From Alphaproteobacteria bacterium (GTDB lineage Bacteria; Pseudomonadota; Alphaproteobacteria; Micavibrionales; Micavibrionaceae): DNA of 47,051 nt. Positions 15,060 to 23,504 of this stretch are shown piece after piece. Location: assembly GCA_021775955.1 (NCBI GenBank), contig JAJFGU010000025.1, forward strand, positions 1 through 47,051, written 5' to 3'. Below the pieces are notes generated by a model. The model was not told the DNA's origin and did not search any database. It was given only the letters and a program-made list of their open reading frames with translations. A program made the position numbers and the translations under genes. Position 1 is the first letter of the stretch, and every line of letters starts with the position of its first letter.

Positions 15060-15977
15060 ATGGGTGTACCACATACTTCTGGTGCCTTTGGAGACCTTCT
15101 GGACCCGCGTTTCCAGAAAATCTTCAACGACCAGTACAACCAACTGCCCGACATGCTCGGAGAGCTGTACAGCTTTGCTCCGAACAACGGGCGCGATTCC
15201 ATGCAGTGGTCGAGTGTCGGCTCCTACGGAGACTGGGGACAGTTTTCAGGGACCGTCAACTACGATTCGGCTTCGCAGGGCTACGACACCACGGCGACTC
15301 ACGTAGAGTTTGCCAGCGGGGTCCAGGTCGAGCGCAAGCTGTTTGACGACGACCAGTACAACATCATGGATCAGAGGCCACGCGGCCTCGCCACGGCAGC
15401 TCAGAGGACTCGCCAGAAACATGGCGCGAGAATCCTGAACAACGCCTTTTCCGTGGACAGCTTCTTCTACAACAACAGCGAAGGCGTTGCGCTGTGTTCC
15501 AACAGTCACACCACCACATCAGGGGCATCCACGGCATCGGGATTTGACAATCTCGGCACCGCAGCCCTGACGGCAACGGCGGTGGCTGCGGCACGGATTC
15601 AGATGGTGGGCTACCGCGATGACCGGGCGAACCGGATCTCCGTGATGCCTAACGAAATCTGGATTCCGCCGGATCTTTACGAGGAAGCCTTTGAGATCGT
15701 GTCCAGCATGGGCAAGGTCGATACGGCCAACAACAATCGCAATGTCCATGAGGGCGCGTACACCATCAAGGAATGGAACTACCTGACTGATACCAACAAC
15801 TGGTTCATGACGGATTCCGCCTTGCGTGGCCAGAGCGTTCACTGGATTGACCGGGTGCCGGTGGAGTTTGCCTTCGCTGAAGACCTGGACACGCTGATTG
15901 CCAAGTGGAGAGGCTACACTCGATATGCCAACGCATGGACCGACTGGAGGTTCATCATGGGGCATAGCGTCAGCTAA
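15060..15977 (+). CDS. Major capsid protein, Mu gpT-like
   Basis: CAGGAG precedes ATG 15060. In the 305-residue protein the middle reads ALCSNSHTTTSG, then NLGTAALTATAVAAARIQMV and MPNEIWIPPDLYEEAFEI. This is the order seen in the Mu-like major head subunit gpT (SNSH...NL..AL...L..A...M......P..L.VPP.L...A). The fold is expected to be HK97-like. No N-terminal propeptide is evident; the separate upstream scaffold supplies assembly guidance. A strong GNRA hairpin follows the stop. Confidence 0.85.
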   Translation: MGVPHTSGAFGDLLDPRFQKIFNDQYNQLPDMLGELYSFAPNNGRDSMQWSSVGSYGDWGQFSGTVNYDSASQGYDTTATHVEFASGVQVERKLFDDDQYNIMDQRPRGLATAAQRTRQKHGARILNNAFSVDSFFYNNSEGVALCSNSHTTTSGASTASGFDNLGTAALTATAVAAARIQMVGYRDDRANRISVMPNEIWIPPDLYEEAFEIVSSMGKVDTANNNRNVHEGAYTIKEWNYLTDTNNWFMTDSALRGQSVHWIDRVPVEFAFAEDLDTLIAKWRGYTRYANAWTDWRFIMGHSVS

Positions 15978-15985
15978 GGACGGAC

Positions 15986-16001
15986 GGGGGCGAAAGCCCC
16001 C
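15986..16001 (+). terminator. GNRA-loop hairpin after the capsid gene
   Basis: GGGGGC, loop GAAA, GCCCCC form a very stable stem just 8 bases after the capsid stop. The following bases (TTCCTGCCT) are only partly T-rich, so it may act as a partial terminator or as an mRNA 3'-end stabiliser that raises capsid expression over downstream genes. Confidence 0.55.
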
Positions 16002-16021
16002 TTCCTGCCTCGGAGATATCC

Positions 16022-16222
16022 ATGCAGCTCACTGTAATCATCAACACCATCCCGAAGCATGCCGAGAGCGTGAAGGCGAGAGCCACCGCGTTGCTTGAGG
16101 GCATGGAGCGGGAGTTTGCCGCGACCACTGTGACGGTTGCTGAGGTGAAGAATGCCAAACGCAAGATTCAAAAATCACGGGGGCAGAAAGCCGCCTCCAA
16201 CGGGAAAGACGGCGGGAAGTAG
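16022..16222 (+). CDS. Small hypothetical protein, 66 aa
   Basis: CGGAG precedes ATG 16022. The protein has a beta/helical N-terminus (MQLTVIINTIPKHAESVKAR) and a basic Lys/Gly-rich end. It follows the capsid hairpin. No family is recognised; a small virion or assembly protein is possible. Confidence 0.55.
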   Translation: MQLTVIINTIPKHAESVKARATALLEGMEREFAATTVTVAEVKNAKRKIQKSRGQKAASNGKDGGK

Positions 16223-16343
16223 CGGTTCAGTCCGCGAGAAGCCTGCGTTCCCGAGTACCGGCGTGCCGGGTAAGACCCAGCCTGCCAATCGCTCTGCGGG
16301 CGTGACTAGGGCGACGATTCATCCGAAGTCGGAGGGGTTGTGA
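16152..16343 (+). CDS. Overlapping small ORF, 63 aa
   Basis: This frame overlaps the previous gene by 71 bp, then fills an otherwise empty 117-bp gap and ends TGA 16341-16343 overlapping the GTG of the next gene. The product is a Pro/Gly/Ser/Thr/Lys-rich, probably disordered chain. The coupled stop supports translation, but the long overlap and weak site (GAGGTGAAG) leave doubt. The true start may lie further in. Confidence 0.4.
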   Translation: MPNARFKNHGGRKPPPTGKTAGSSGSVREKPAFPSTGVPGKTQPANRSAGVTRATIHPKSEGL

Positions 16344-16564
16344 GCCCCGGCTTCGACGATGATTTCCAAGCCGAGATGGACTTGCAAAGTCTCATACAGG
16401 CCGAGGATATTCAGAAGGACAGTGCTCGCATGTCCCGAGCACGGACTTTTGCGGAGCAACGAGCGGAGAAGGCCAGTGGTGCCGTCGGCAAGATATTTGG
16501 CGAGCGAGAACGCAGGCCATTCAACGGGGCTGTGAAAAACGGCTTCGCTTCAAAAAAGAAGTGA
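16340..16564 (+). CDS. Small hypothetical protein, 74 aa
   Basis: GTG 16340 is preceded by GGAGGGG. The protein has an acidic N-terminus, a helical charged middle (SRARTFAEQRAEKASGAVGK) and a Lys-rich end. No family is recognised. It lies between the capsid and beta-helix genes. Confidence 0.55.
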   Translation: MSPGFDDDFQAEMDLQSLIQAEDIQKDSARMSRARTFAEQRAEKASGAVGKIFGERERRPFNGAVKNGFASKKK

Positions 16565-16633
16565 CACGCGCTGGAACATCGAGGCTACGCGATGCCCATC
16601 CCATAGCGCAATCGTGGCAAAGAGGATAACGAA

Positions 16634-17560
16634 ATGAGTTTTCTGACAAAATACGGCACCCTCTGGGGTGCAATTCCACAAACCGCTGGTCGGATTCACT
16701 GGGTAGCACCGGGAGCCGGCGGTTATACCGTTGACGGCAGGACCTATCGCGCCTCCGACAACAACGATGGTCTTTCTCCCGAGCGGGCCTTGGCCACGCT
16801 TGATCAAGCGCAGGCCAACGTGACTGCATCAGCAGGGGAAGTCATTGTCCTGCTACCCGGATCGCATTCCCCCACCGCAAGCATCGCTGCCTCCAAGGCG
16901 GGCGTAACCTATACCGGGCTTCCCGGCGGCGCTGGGAACTTCACGAAGCAGAAGACCACCATCGCTGCGGTGACGGGCGACCAGAACATCAATGTCACGG
17001 CTGCTGACATCGAGATCGCTTATCTCAATGTCATTCCGGTAACCGCAGACAGCGCCATTGACGCTTCTGCTGCTGCTGACCGGCTGCACATCCATCACTG
17101 CTCCTTCGATCTGAACACGCCTGCCGTGAACGCGGCGACCATCGGCGTGGACTTCATCGGCGCTGCCAGCGATGTGATTGTAGAGGACTGCTACTTCAAC
17201 TCTGACGGAGCGCAGGGTGCGGCAATCGTGGCGGGAGCCACTACTGGCTGCCTCATCCAGAACAACATCTTCATCGCAACTGCCGGCACCTGGGTTTCCG
17301 CTATCACGCAGGCTGCCGCAGGTCGGCGTCTTATCGTGAGGGGCAATGAGTTCGATGCGACCTCTGCCACAATCACCAATGGCTGCCTTGGCACCACAGG
17401 CGGCGACGTGGACCAGGCGTTCTTCATCGGGAACCATAACTCGGTGCGCGTCACCAAGATGGTCGATGGCTTTGACGGCGGAGATGCCGTCATTGCTGTG
17501 AACTACATCGGAACGCTTGGCGGCGGCACTGGCGGCACGCTCGTTACCCTGACCACCTAA
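16634..17560 (+). CDS. Right-handed beta-helix virion protein
   Basis: AAAGAGGATAACGAA precedes ATG 16634. The 308-residue protein has an opening DNNDGLSPERALATLDQA, the typical entry of phage pectate-lyase-like proteins. Repeating short strands with turns follow (IEIAYLNVI, LHIHHCSFD, VIVEDCYFN, CLIQNNIFI, LIVRGNEFD), each about 22-28 residues, as in a parallel beta-helix. No catalytic motif for depolymerase activity was found. Its position by the capsid gene suggests head decoration or fibre rather than a tailspike. Confidence 0.65.
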   Translation: MSFLTKYGTLWGAIPQTAGRIHWVAPGAGGYTVDGRTYRASDNNDGLSPERALATLDQAQANVTASAGEVIVLLPGSHSPTASIAASKAGVTYTGLPGGAGNFTKQKTTIAAVTGDQNINVTAADIEIAYLNVIPVTADSAIDASAAADRLHIHHCSFDLNTPAVNAATIGVDFIGAASDVIVEDCYFNSDGAQGAAIVAGATTGCLIQNNIFIATAGTWVSAITQAAAGRRLIVRGNEFDATSATITNGCLGTTGGDVDQAFFIGNHNSVRVTKMVDGFDGGDAVIAVNYIGTLGGGTGGTLVTLTT

Positions 17561-17572
17561 CAGGAGCTGAAA

Positions 17573-18262
17573 ATGCCTGAAGCACTGAAGGAAGACACGT
17601 CTCCCCTGCTGCGTCCCCACCAGAAGGAGGAGATGCTGGAGGAGAAAACCCGGATCGAGCGCACGCTCGGAGCTCCGGCGCATATTGCGAGTCAGATACA
17701 AGATCGGGGAGCTCTGACTCGTCAGCTTCGCAAGCTCGATCATCAGCTTGCAACGCAGACCCCGAAGGCATATGAGGGCAAGAAAAAGGATGCGGCGGCT
17801 GCTCGTGAGTCAGAGCTGCGCGATGCCATCTGTGCAGGCATGCCGACTCAGGAGGAGATGCGCAAGAACCCCCCCGGTGCGGTAGACAAGCACCGCCTGT
17901 GGGAGTCTCGCAACAAGGCCAATCTGCTGGAGTGGAAGAACATTCGCTTACGGCTACATGCCTCCGGCGACTCAGGCAGCTTGCGGGATGACCGTGATGT
18001 GGCCAACTTCGAGCGGTATCGTCCGGTAGGCGGCGCTCAGCAGCTCAATATGGCTGGCGCTCAGATTTCAGGTAAGGACTACCATTTTCCGCCCGGACAG
18101 ATCCCCGCCAGAAACGTGATGTCCGAGGAAGATCGGGCCGCACACAAGGCTGAGATGGCCACGTTGCAGGCCGAGATTGACAGCATGCGGGCCGAGATCA
18201 AGGGAATTGGCGCTAAGGCGAAAGCCAACGCCCAGAAAGCTGCGTCTGGCGGCATGGAGTAG
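17573..18262 (+). CDS. Helical structural-region protein, 229 aa
   Basis: AGGAG precedes ATG 17573. The protein is strongly charged and helical, with possible coiled coils at residues 15-70 and 188-222. A middle segment (RDVANFERYRPVGGAQQLNM) may be globular. No family is recognised. It lies among virion genes and may be a minor structural or assembly component. Confidence 0.55.
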   Translation: MPEALKEDTSPLLRPHQKEEMLEEKTRIERTLGAPAHIASQIQDRGALTRQLRKLDHQLATQTPKAYEGKKKDAAAARESELRDAICAGMPTQEEMRKNPPGAVDKHRLWESRNKANLLEWKNIRLRLHASGDSGSLRDDRDVANFERYRPVGGAQQLNMAGAQISGKDYHFPPGQIPARNVMSEEDRAAHKAEMATLQAEIDSMRAEIKGIGAKAKANAQKAASGGME

Positions 18263-18265
18263 ACC

Positions 18266-19285
18266 GTGGCTTTTCCCTACACTTCGTATGAGTCATTCGA
18301 ACTGGGAACGCTCGGGAACTTCGATGCGGAGTCCGATACCAACTCAAAGCTGGACTTTCCACACTACAGCGAGCTGGCCCGCACCCCGGGCCTCGCAATG
18401 CCCTATCGTGGCTCAAACTGCATGCGCGTGGACCTTGCGGGCGGCACGGGCGCTGCGTATGTGCAGGAGACCGGCGACTGGGATCTATCCGCGACCAACA
18501 CCCTGTATTTTCGCTTCATGTTCTGGTTTGGCGGCTCTCCGGTTATGGCGTCCGATGATGTCTTCGGGATCTGGCAGCTCTGGAGCGCCACCAATACCGT
18601 AGAGGCCACCTGTTTCGTGGAATACACGACTGCTACCGGCTACCGGCTCGGGATTAACGAGACCGCTGCGGCGGCAAGCGCAAGTTTCCTGCCGTTGACG
18701 TTGAACGAATGGCACTCTGTGGAGCTCGCCGTCACCATTGATGATGGTGTTAGCAATGACGGCACCATTGATATGTGGCTTGACGGCGGAGCTGCTACCC
18801 AAATTACGGGGCTCGATCAAGGCGCGATCACTTCTGGTGTGCTCGGAACGGTTGGCATTGATGCCGGGACCACCGCAGGCACTTGCCTCTTTGATGAGGT
18901 GATTGCTGACGATGCGCGGGTCTACGGGCCAGATCGCAGATTCCAGGATGAGGTGATGATGTTTGAGTCAGGGCACGCTTTTGTCGGCCCGGGCAAGATC
19001 AAGAACATCACGCTGCTCTCTGGCGCAGGTACTGACAACGTGCTGGTGGTTCACGACACAGACAATGCCAACACCAACGATGTTGGGCGCACTGTGGTGG
19101 AGCTGAAGAATACTGCCAATAACGAGACGGTCGATCCAGCGGGCGTGCCGGTGGATGTTTCACGTGGAGCCTATGTCTCGCTGACCGGGACAAACCCAAG
19201 GGCGTTGGTACAGATTGGCAGGGCTGTGGCCTACGGCAGCGATGGCGCTATCCGAAACTATGGTCTCCGCCGGAGGAACGTGTAA
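18266..19285 (+). CDS. Concanavalin A/LamG-like virion protein
   Basis: GTG start with GGAG nearby. The 339-residue beta-rich protein has the lectin-like strand series LYFRFMFWFGG, then FGIWQLW and GYRLGIN. NEWHSVELAVTID and DGTIDMWLDG follow, matching the jelly-roll pattern of LamG/concanavalin folds where a W-H-x-V-E-L strand precedes a short D-G loop. The C-terminal ~100 residues form a separate beta domain. It may bind glycans as a head or tail decoration. It overlaps the next gene (TAATG). Confidence 0.6.
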   Translation: MAFPYTSYESFELGTLGNFDAESDTNSKLDFPHYSELARTPGLAMPYRGSNCMRVDLAGGTGAAYVQETGDWDLSATNTLYFRFMFWFGGSPVMASDDVFGIWQLWSATNTVEATCFVEYTTATGYRLGINETAAAASASFLPLTLNEWHSVELAVTIDDGVSNDGTIDMWLDGGAATQITGLDQGAITSGVLGTVGIDAGTTAGTCLFDEVIADDARVYGPDRRFQDEVMMFESGHAFVGPGKIKNITLLSGAGTDNVLVVHDTDNANTNDVGRTVVELKNTANNETVDPAGVPVDVSRGAYVSLTGTNPRALVQIGRAVAYGSDGAIRNYGLRRRNV

Positions 19286-19791
19286 TGAAACTGCATCAGA
19301 TTCAAGACCCGCCCGGCGTCAAGGACATGGTGACGCTGCTGGAGTTCCTCGGCGACCCGAAGCGTTACGCAGAGCATCTGGCCGGGATGCAGAAGTTGAA
19401 GGACGATTTGAATATCCGCATCGGCAAGCTGGGCACGGCCCGTGACATTGAATCCTTGCGGGCTCAGGCGACCACCGACCGCAAGCTGGCGTCAGAGCTG
19501 GTAAAGAAAGGCAGGGCAGAGGCCGTCGAAAAGAACAAGGAACTGGATTTGATGCGCGGGCGGATGGAGGCAGAGATTGCGGCCTCGAAAAATGCTCGCC
19601 GGCAATCCGAGATGGAGATTCGGAAATATACCAACCTCCGTGGAGACCTTGAAAAGCACAAGGCCAAGGCGGATGAGGAGCTGGGTAAGAAGCTGGCTTT
19701 AGCCGCGCACGCCAAGGAGAAAGCCGAGGCGGTGCGTCGGGATTTTGAGGGTAAATTGAAGACCCTGAAAGAGCAGGTTTTAGCGGTCTGA
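19285..19791 (+). CDS. Coiled-coil protein, 168 aa
   Basis: From about residue 50 to 165 the protein is an unbroken Lys/Glu/Ala helix with coiled-coil character (KNKELDLMRGRMEAEIAASK). The first 45 residues (TLLEFLGDPKRYAEHLAGMQ) may be a small helical head. Such proteins in virion operons serve as minor structural or assembly factors. A hairpin follows its stop. Confidence 0.55.
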   Translation: MKLHQIQDPPGVKDMVTLLEFLGDPKRYAEHLAGMQKLKDDLNIRIGKLGTARDIESLRAQATTDRKLASELVKKGRAEAVEKNKELDLMRGRMEAEIAASKNARRQSEMEIRKYTNLRGDLEKHKAKADEELGKKLALAAHAKEKAEAVRRDFEGKLKTLKEQVLAV

Positions 19792-19823
19792 TTGGGCGGG
19801 ACATGAGGCGCTTTGGCTATTGG

Positions 19824-19849
19824 AACGGCGCACATGGTTGCGCCGTTTT
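19824..19849 (+). terminator. Rho-independent terminator-like hairpin
   Basis: AACGGCGCA at 19824-19832 pairs perfectly with TGCGCCGTT at 19839-19847 around a 6-base loop, and the descending arm runs into TTTT. The 77-bp gap after the coiled-coil gene holds it. Termination is likely partial, since further virion genes lie downstream without an obvious promoter. Confidence 0.65.
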
Positions 19850-19868
19850 CGCGTAAGAGGATAAGTAT

Positions 19869-20318
19869 ATGGCAGCGGGCGATATCACATTATTTGAAGA
19901 ATTCCTTGGTGTTGTCGGCATCGGAGGCCACGACCTGGATGGCGATGTCATCAAGCTCGGCCTGATTGATGCCGTGGTTACACCAACCGCTGCTGACGCA
20001 ACGCCGGCATGGGGGGTAGCCAGCGGTGTCGATTACGATGGCAACGAGGTGACGACCGGGAGTTCGTATTCAGCAGGCGGTCCTGACATCAGCGCGACTT
20101 ACTCCGAGGCGGGGGGAACGGCCACGCTGGACGCGACGGATGTGGTGATTGCACTCGATGCGGCTGGCTTTACCGATGCGCGGTGGGGGATTATCTACAA
20201 CGAAACGGCCACCAACAATGAGGCGATTGCATTCTTCGACCTTGGATCGGCCCGCTCCATTGCCGCTGGCTCACTGACGATTACCTGGAATGCCTCCGGC
20301 ATTGCCACGATGGCGTAA
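19869..20318 (+). CDS. Beta-rich virion protein, 149 aa
   Basis: AAGAGGATA precedes ATG 19869. The protein is beta-rich and acidic, with Thr/Ala/Gly-rich strands (AEAGG...TATLDATDVVIAL type pattern) and WGIIYNETATNNEAIAFFDL. This pattern is common in phage proteins that form virion surfaces or tail accessories. It may be an Ig-like module. No motif gives a function. Confidence 0.55.
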   Translation: MAAGDITLFEEFLGVVGIGGHDLDGDVIKLGLIDAVVTPTAADATPAWGVASGVDYDGNEVTTGSSYSAGGPDISATYSEAGGTATLDATDVVIALDAAGFTDARWGIIYNETATNNEAIAFFDLGSARSIAAGSLTITWNASGIATMA

Positions 20319-20321
20319 TTT

Positions 20322-20705
20322 ATGGATCTCAGAGCTCTCATCTTATCCGAGCCGCTGAACGCCGGGAAAACTGACCAGCAAGTGCTGGACTGGCTGAACG
20401 AGAACGTGGGCAGGAATCTCGTCTCGTTGACTGGAGACCAGATACGGCAGGCTTCGGATGAGGCGGGGTACAGCGCACTCACTGGCGCCAAGAAGGCGCA
20501 ATGGCTGGCCTTCTGTTCGGGTGATTCTATTGACCCGTTTGGCGTGGTGAATGTTGCTATAGTAAAGGATATTTTCGGTGATGGAAGCCAGACCGTAACC
20601 AACCTTGCTGGGCTTAGGGTGGAGCAAATTCAGCGGTGGCATGAGGCGTCAGATGCGAGACATCCAGTAACCCTTCATGAAGTTGGCGTAGCGAGGGCTC
20701 TCTAA
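20322..20705 (+). CDS. Hypothetical structural-region protein, 127 aa
   Basis: It follows the previous stop by 3 bases. The protein is alpha-helical, with the segment LTGAKKAQWLAFCSGDSIDP and a C-terminal helical tail. Phage genes of this type often stand in pairs with small beta proteins in the head-tail region. It overlaps the next gene by TAATG. No named family. Confidence 0.55.
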   Translation: MDLRALILSEPLNAGKTDQQVLDWLNENVGRNLVSLTGDQIRQASDEAGYSALTGAKKAQWLAFCSGDSIDPFGVVNVAIVKDIFGDGSQTVTNLAGLRVEQIQRWHEASDARHPVTLHEVGVARAL

Positions 20706-21217
20706 TGGCTACTACTACGATCGCATATACCGCTGCCGCAACAATTACTATTGGCGTTGATGTAACGCCACTCGCATCGAGCGCGACCTTTGTTGCTGGC
20801 CGGGAATCCGCCGCTATAACGAACAGCACAAACAAGTTTATTGACGCTCTGCTCTCGGGCAAAATCACCGTGGGAACAACGCCCACGATTGATACGCAAA
20901 TTCAGATATGGGTAGTTGCTGGACTTGATGAAACCCCGACATGGCCAGACGTGCTGGACGGGACGGATTCTGATGAGACGTGGGCAAGCGTCGGCGTGAG
21001 AAATGGCGCAGCCGTACTTTTGCATACGCTTGATGTGGATTCCACGACCAGCGACAGGGCATACCCGTTTTCAGGGCTGTCAATAGCATCAGCGTTTGGT
21101 GGCATCATGCCTGATGATTGGTTGGTTTGGGTGACCCACAACACAGGCGTTGCTCTAAACACCACCGCTGGCAATCACAACATGAAATACATCGGTATTA
21201 AGTACGATTCCGCATGA
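20705..21217 (+). CDS. Beta-rich virion protein, 170 aa
   Basis: A Thr/Ala-rich beta protein (MATTTIAYTAAATITIGVDV) with later strands IQIWVVAGLDETPTWPDVLD and DDWLVWVTHNTGVALN. No enzymatic motif. By composition and place it is a minor virion protein, possibly of the decoration or tail-surface type. ATGA couples it to the next gene. Confidence 0.55.
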   Translation: MATTTIAYTAAATITIGVDVTPLASSATFVAGRESAAITNSTNKFIDALLSGKITVGTTPTIDTQIQIWVVAGLDETPTWPDVLDGTDSDETWASVGVRNGAAVLLHTLDVDSTTSDRAYPFSGLSIASAFGGIMPDDWLVWVTHNTGVALNTTAGNHNMKYIGIKYDSA

Positions 21218-22488
21218 GCCATACCGTAATCCCATACCGCCGTAGAGCTATTGGCAACAGAGCGCCGAAGGGTAACTTTGTTCTTAATAAAGACAGTATT
21301 CAAGCGCAGGGGCTTGACCACTGGATGCCTGTTGTTAATGGAGATGCGCTTTCTGCTCTCAGGGATTTCAGCCCCTATAACCGGCCTCCCCCTGACGACA
21401 TTTCATCCCCCGGAGTCCCTACGGTCGAAACAGCACTAACGGCGAAGTTTGGGGTCCACTTCACGGCAGAAGATTTCCACACACAATGGACTTCCGGCAA
21501 ATACGCATGGATGGCGAAGCAGGCATTTACCCGTGTGGTGCGGTTCTATTTCACAGGAGACGTTAGCGCGTTATCTGATACAGGCGGGCATTCGTTGTGG
21601 ACTGTTGGTAACAGAGCCGATATATCAATCGGAGCCTCAGATAGCGGACAATCAGCAGGGGAGATGGGGGCATATTGGTATGATGGCGCGTTCCGTAATT
21701 TGAGCGCGGGAACGGTAGCGTCCACAGATCAGTTTATTGTCCACGAAATTGTGTACTCACATGAATCAGGCGACCAGCGGCTATATTTAGACGGCAATCT
21801 TGTAGATTCATCCACGCTATCAGCAGCAATCATACACAGCACGGTAAGGTCGGCTGGACTTGGCGGGCGGGAGTGGTCTGTAACCCACTCACCCCCCATG
21901 GTGGTGATACACGCATTGCAATCAGGCAGGGCATGGAAGGACGCGGAAGCAGCGCATTCATGGCACCCACAAACCCGCTGGGATCTCTACTACCAGCCCG
22001 GCAGACGCTTCATCAGCATCCCGGCAGGTGGTGGAGACACCATCAATGCAGGCGCACCAGCCACGATGGTGTGGACCGAAAACACAGCCGCAGTGGATGA
22101 ATCCATAGCCACCAACACGCCCCCGGCCATGACGTGGACGCCAAATGCAGCCACTATTGGGGAAGGCGTAGATGCAGGCGCACCCGCTACGATGGCATGG
22201 ACAACCAACACCGCAGCGGTCAATGAGTCGATTGCCACGGGGACGCAGGCTCTCACGTGGACGACCAATAAGGCGACTATCGAGGAGGCGGTTACTGCCT
22301 CTGCCCCAGCCACGATGACGTGGAGTACGAATCAAGCGGCAGTCTCGGGCGCTGATATCGTAACCGCCGGCACGCCCGCGACGATGACGTGGGTGACTTA
22401 TCAGGCGGACATCCAGGTGGGCAGCGGCGGCACACGCAGGCAACGGCAGATCAGTTCTCTGGTCAATAGCCGCAGGAACAGAGCATGA
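21214..22488 (+). CDS. Concanavalin-like protein with six 21-aa repeats
   Basis: A 424-residue protein. Residues ~90-250 look like a concanavalin/LamG jelly-roll (QFIVHEIVYSHESGDQRLYL, then DGNLVDSS). Residues ~275-400 hold six imperfect repeats of about 21 residues with core A-P-A-T-M-x-W-T-x-N-x-A-x-[VI], each likely one beta-hairpin. The tail is Arg-rich. The repeats could form an extended stalk or glycan-binding array. It is coupled to the adaptor gene by ATGA. Confidence 0.6.
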   Translation: MSHTVIPYRRRAIGNRAPKGNFVLNKDSIQAQGLDHWMPVVNGDALSALRDFSPYNRPPPDDISSPGVPTVETALTAKFGVHFTAEDFHTQWTSGKYAWMAKQAFTRVVRFYFTGDVSALSDTGGHSLWTVGNRADISIGASDSGQSAGEMGAYWYDGAFRNLSAGTVASTDQFIVHEIVYSHESGDQRLYLDGNLVDSSTLSAAIIHSTVRSAGLGGREWSVTHSPPMVVIHALQSGRAWKDAEAAHSWHPQTRWDLYYQPGRRFISIPAGGGDTINAGAPATMVWTENTAAVDESIATNTPPAMTWTPNAATIGEGVDAGAPATMAWTTNTAAVNESIATGTQALTWTTNKATIEEAVTASAPATMTWSTNQAAVSGADIVTAGTPATMTWVTYQADIQVGSGGTRRQRQISSLVNSRRNRA

Positions 22489-23504
22489 GCGCAACCTCAC
22501 AACTAACGGATTTTAATGATATTTTCACGGACCTCTCCAATCGCGTAAGGATTGAGACGGGGATTGTTGCGGGTGAAAATCAAGCTAAGCGGTACTGTAA
22601 TATCGCCCTTCAGGACACCGCAATCGGTTTTGGCGAAAAGCTGCCGTGGATGGAGCGCACTGCTACGCTGATCACGCAGCCGGATTACAACACTGGGACA
22701 GTGACCATCACGCAGGGCAGCACGGCACTGGCCGGGGTCGGCACATTGTGGGCTACGAATAATGCCTTCAGCTTCGTCAACATGCGGGCTGGCGGCAAGA
22801 TCGTGATCAATGGTGCCCCGGAGATATACGAAATCGCATCAGTGACGGACGACACCAATGTGGTGCTCTCCAGCATGTTCGTGGCAGCGGATGTCGCTGC
22901 GGTGAGTTATTTATACTTCGAGGATGAGTACGACTTGGATGCTGACTTCCTGCGACCCATCAGCGCCAGCTTTTTCGACCAGGCCGCGACCATTGAGCTG
23001 ATTCCGCGACGCGAGTTCAGGCTGCGTTATGTGCGCAGCAATGTCCCGGGCAAGCCCCTAGTAGCCTCCATTTTCGACCGCGCTCCGAGTGGGGACACCA
23101 CCCCGAGGCGACGGGTCAAGCTCTGGAAACCGCCGGACGAGGCGTACATGATCCCGTACGTGTTCGTAACCAACAAGCTGGCGGTATCGGCTGCGGGTGT
23201 GGCACAGACCAGCATGGTCGCGGATACCGACGAGCCCATCATCCCGCTCCAGTACCGGCACGCCATTGTGCTGCATGCCCTGTACCACTGGTATCGGGAC
23301 AAGCGCGATGACGACCGCTCCGTGCAGGCCAAGGGGGAATACACGGACCTCATGCTGCGCATAACGGGTGACAACGAGATTGGGTCCAATCGACCACAGC
23401 TTCGCCCGAGGGTGACGCCTTACGCTAACAGCGCCCGCAAGCCTTATCGGCGTGGACGCACTGGCAGACACGTAACCGGAGACGGTTTCGATAACATGCG
23501 CTGA
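22485..23504 (+). CDS. Head-tail adaptor protein
   Basis: A 339-residue protein. The N-terminal helical part (DIFTDLSNRVRIETGIVAGE, then AKRYCNIALQDTA) and C-terminal helical part (YRHAIVLHALYHWYRDKRDD) enclose a beta-domain insertion (GTVTITQGSTALAGVGTLWA), as seen in podovirus adaptor proteins that attach beneath the portal. It comes before the beta-propeller tail gene, the expected order. The short beta insertion is shared with phage head-tail connectors. Medium confidence, by pattern. Confidence 0.65.
   Translation: MSATSQLTDFNDIFTDLSNRVRIETGIVAGENQAKRYCNIALQDTAIGFGEKLPWMERTATLITQPDYNTGTVTITQGSTALAGVGTLWATNNAFSFVNMRAGGKIVINGAPEIYEIASVTDDTNVVLSSMFVAADVAAVSYLYFEDEYDLDADFLRPISASFFDQAATIELIPRREFRLRYVRSNVPGKPLVASIFDRAPSGDTTPRRRVKLWKPPDEAYMIPYVFVTNKLAVSAAGVAQTSMVADTDEPIIPLQYRHAIVLHALYHWYRDKRDDDRSVQAKGEYTDLMLRITGDNEIGSNRPQLRPRVTPYANSARKPYRRGRTGRHVTGDGFDNMR

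Noticed and set aside
16634-17560. Tailspike depolymerase
   Set aside because: The beta-helix is clear but no catalytic acid pair or lyase motif was seen, and the gene lies next to the capsid gene rather than the tail genes.
16853-17743. 296-codon minus-strand frame
   Set aside because: Antisense to the beta-helix gene, whose domain pattern is clear; no start signal or coherent fold.
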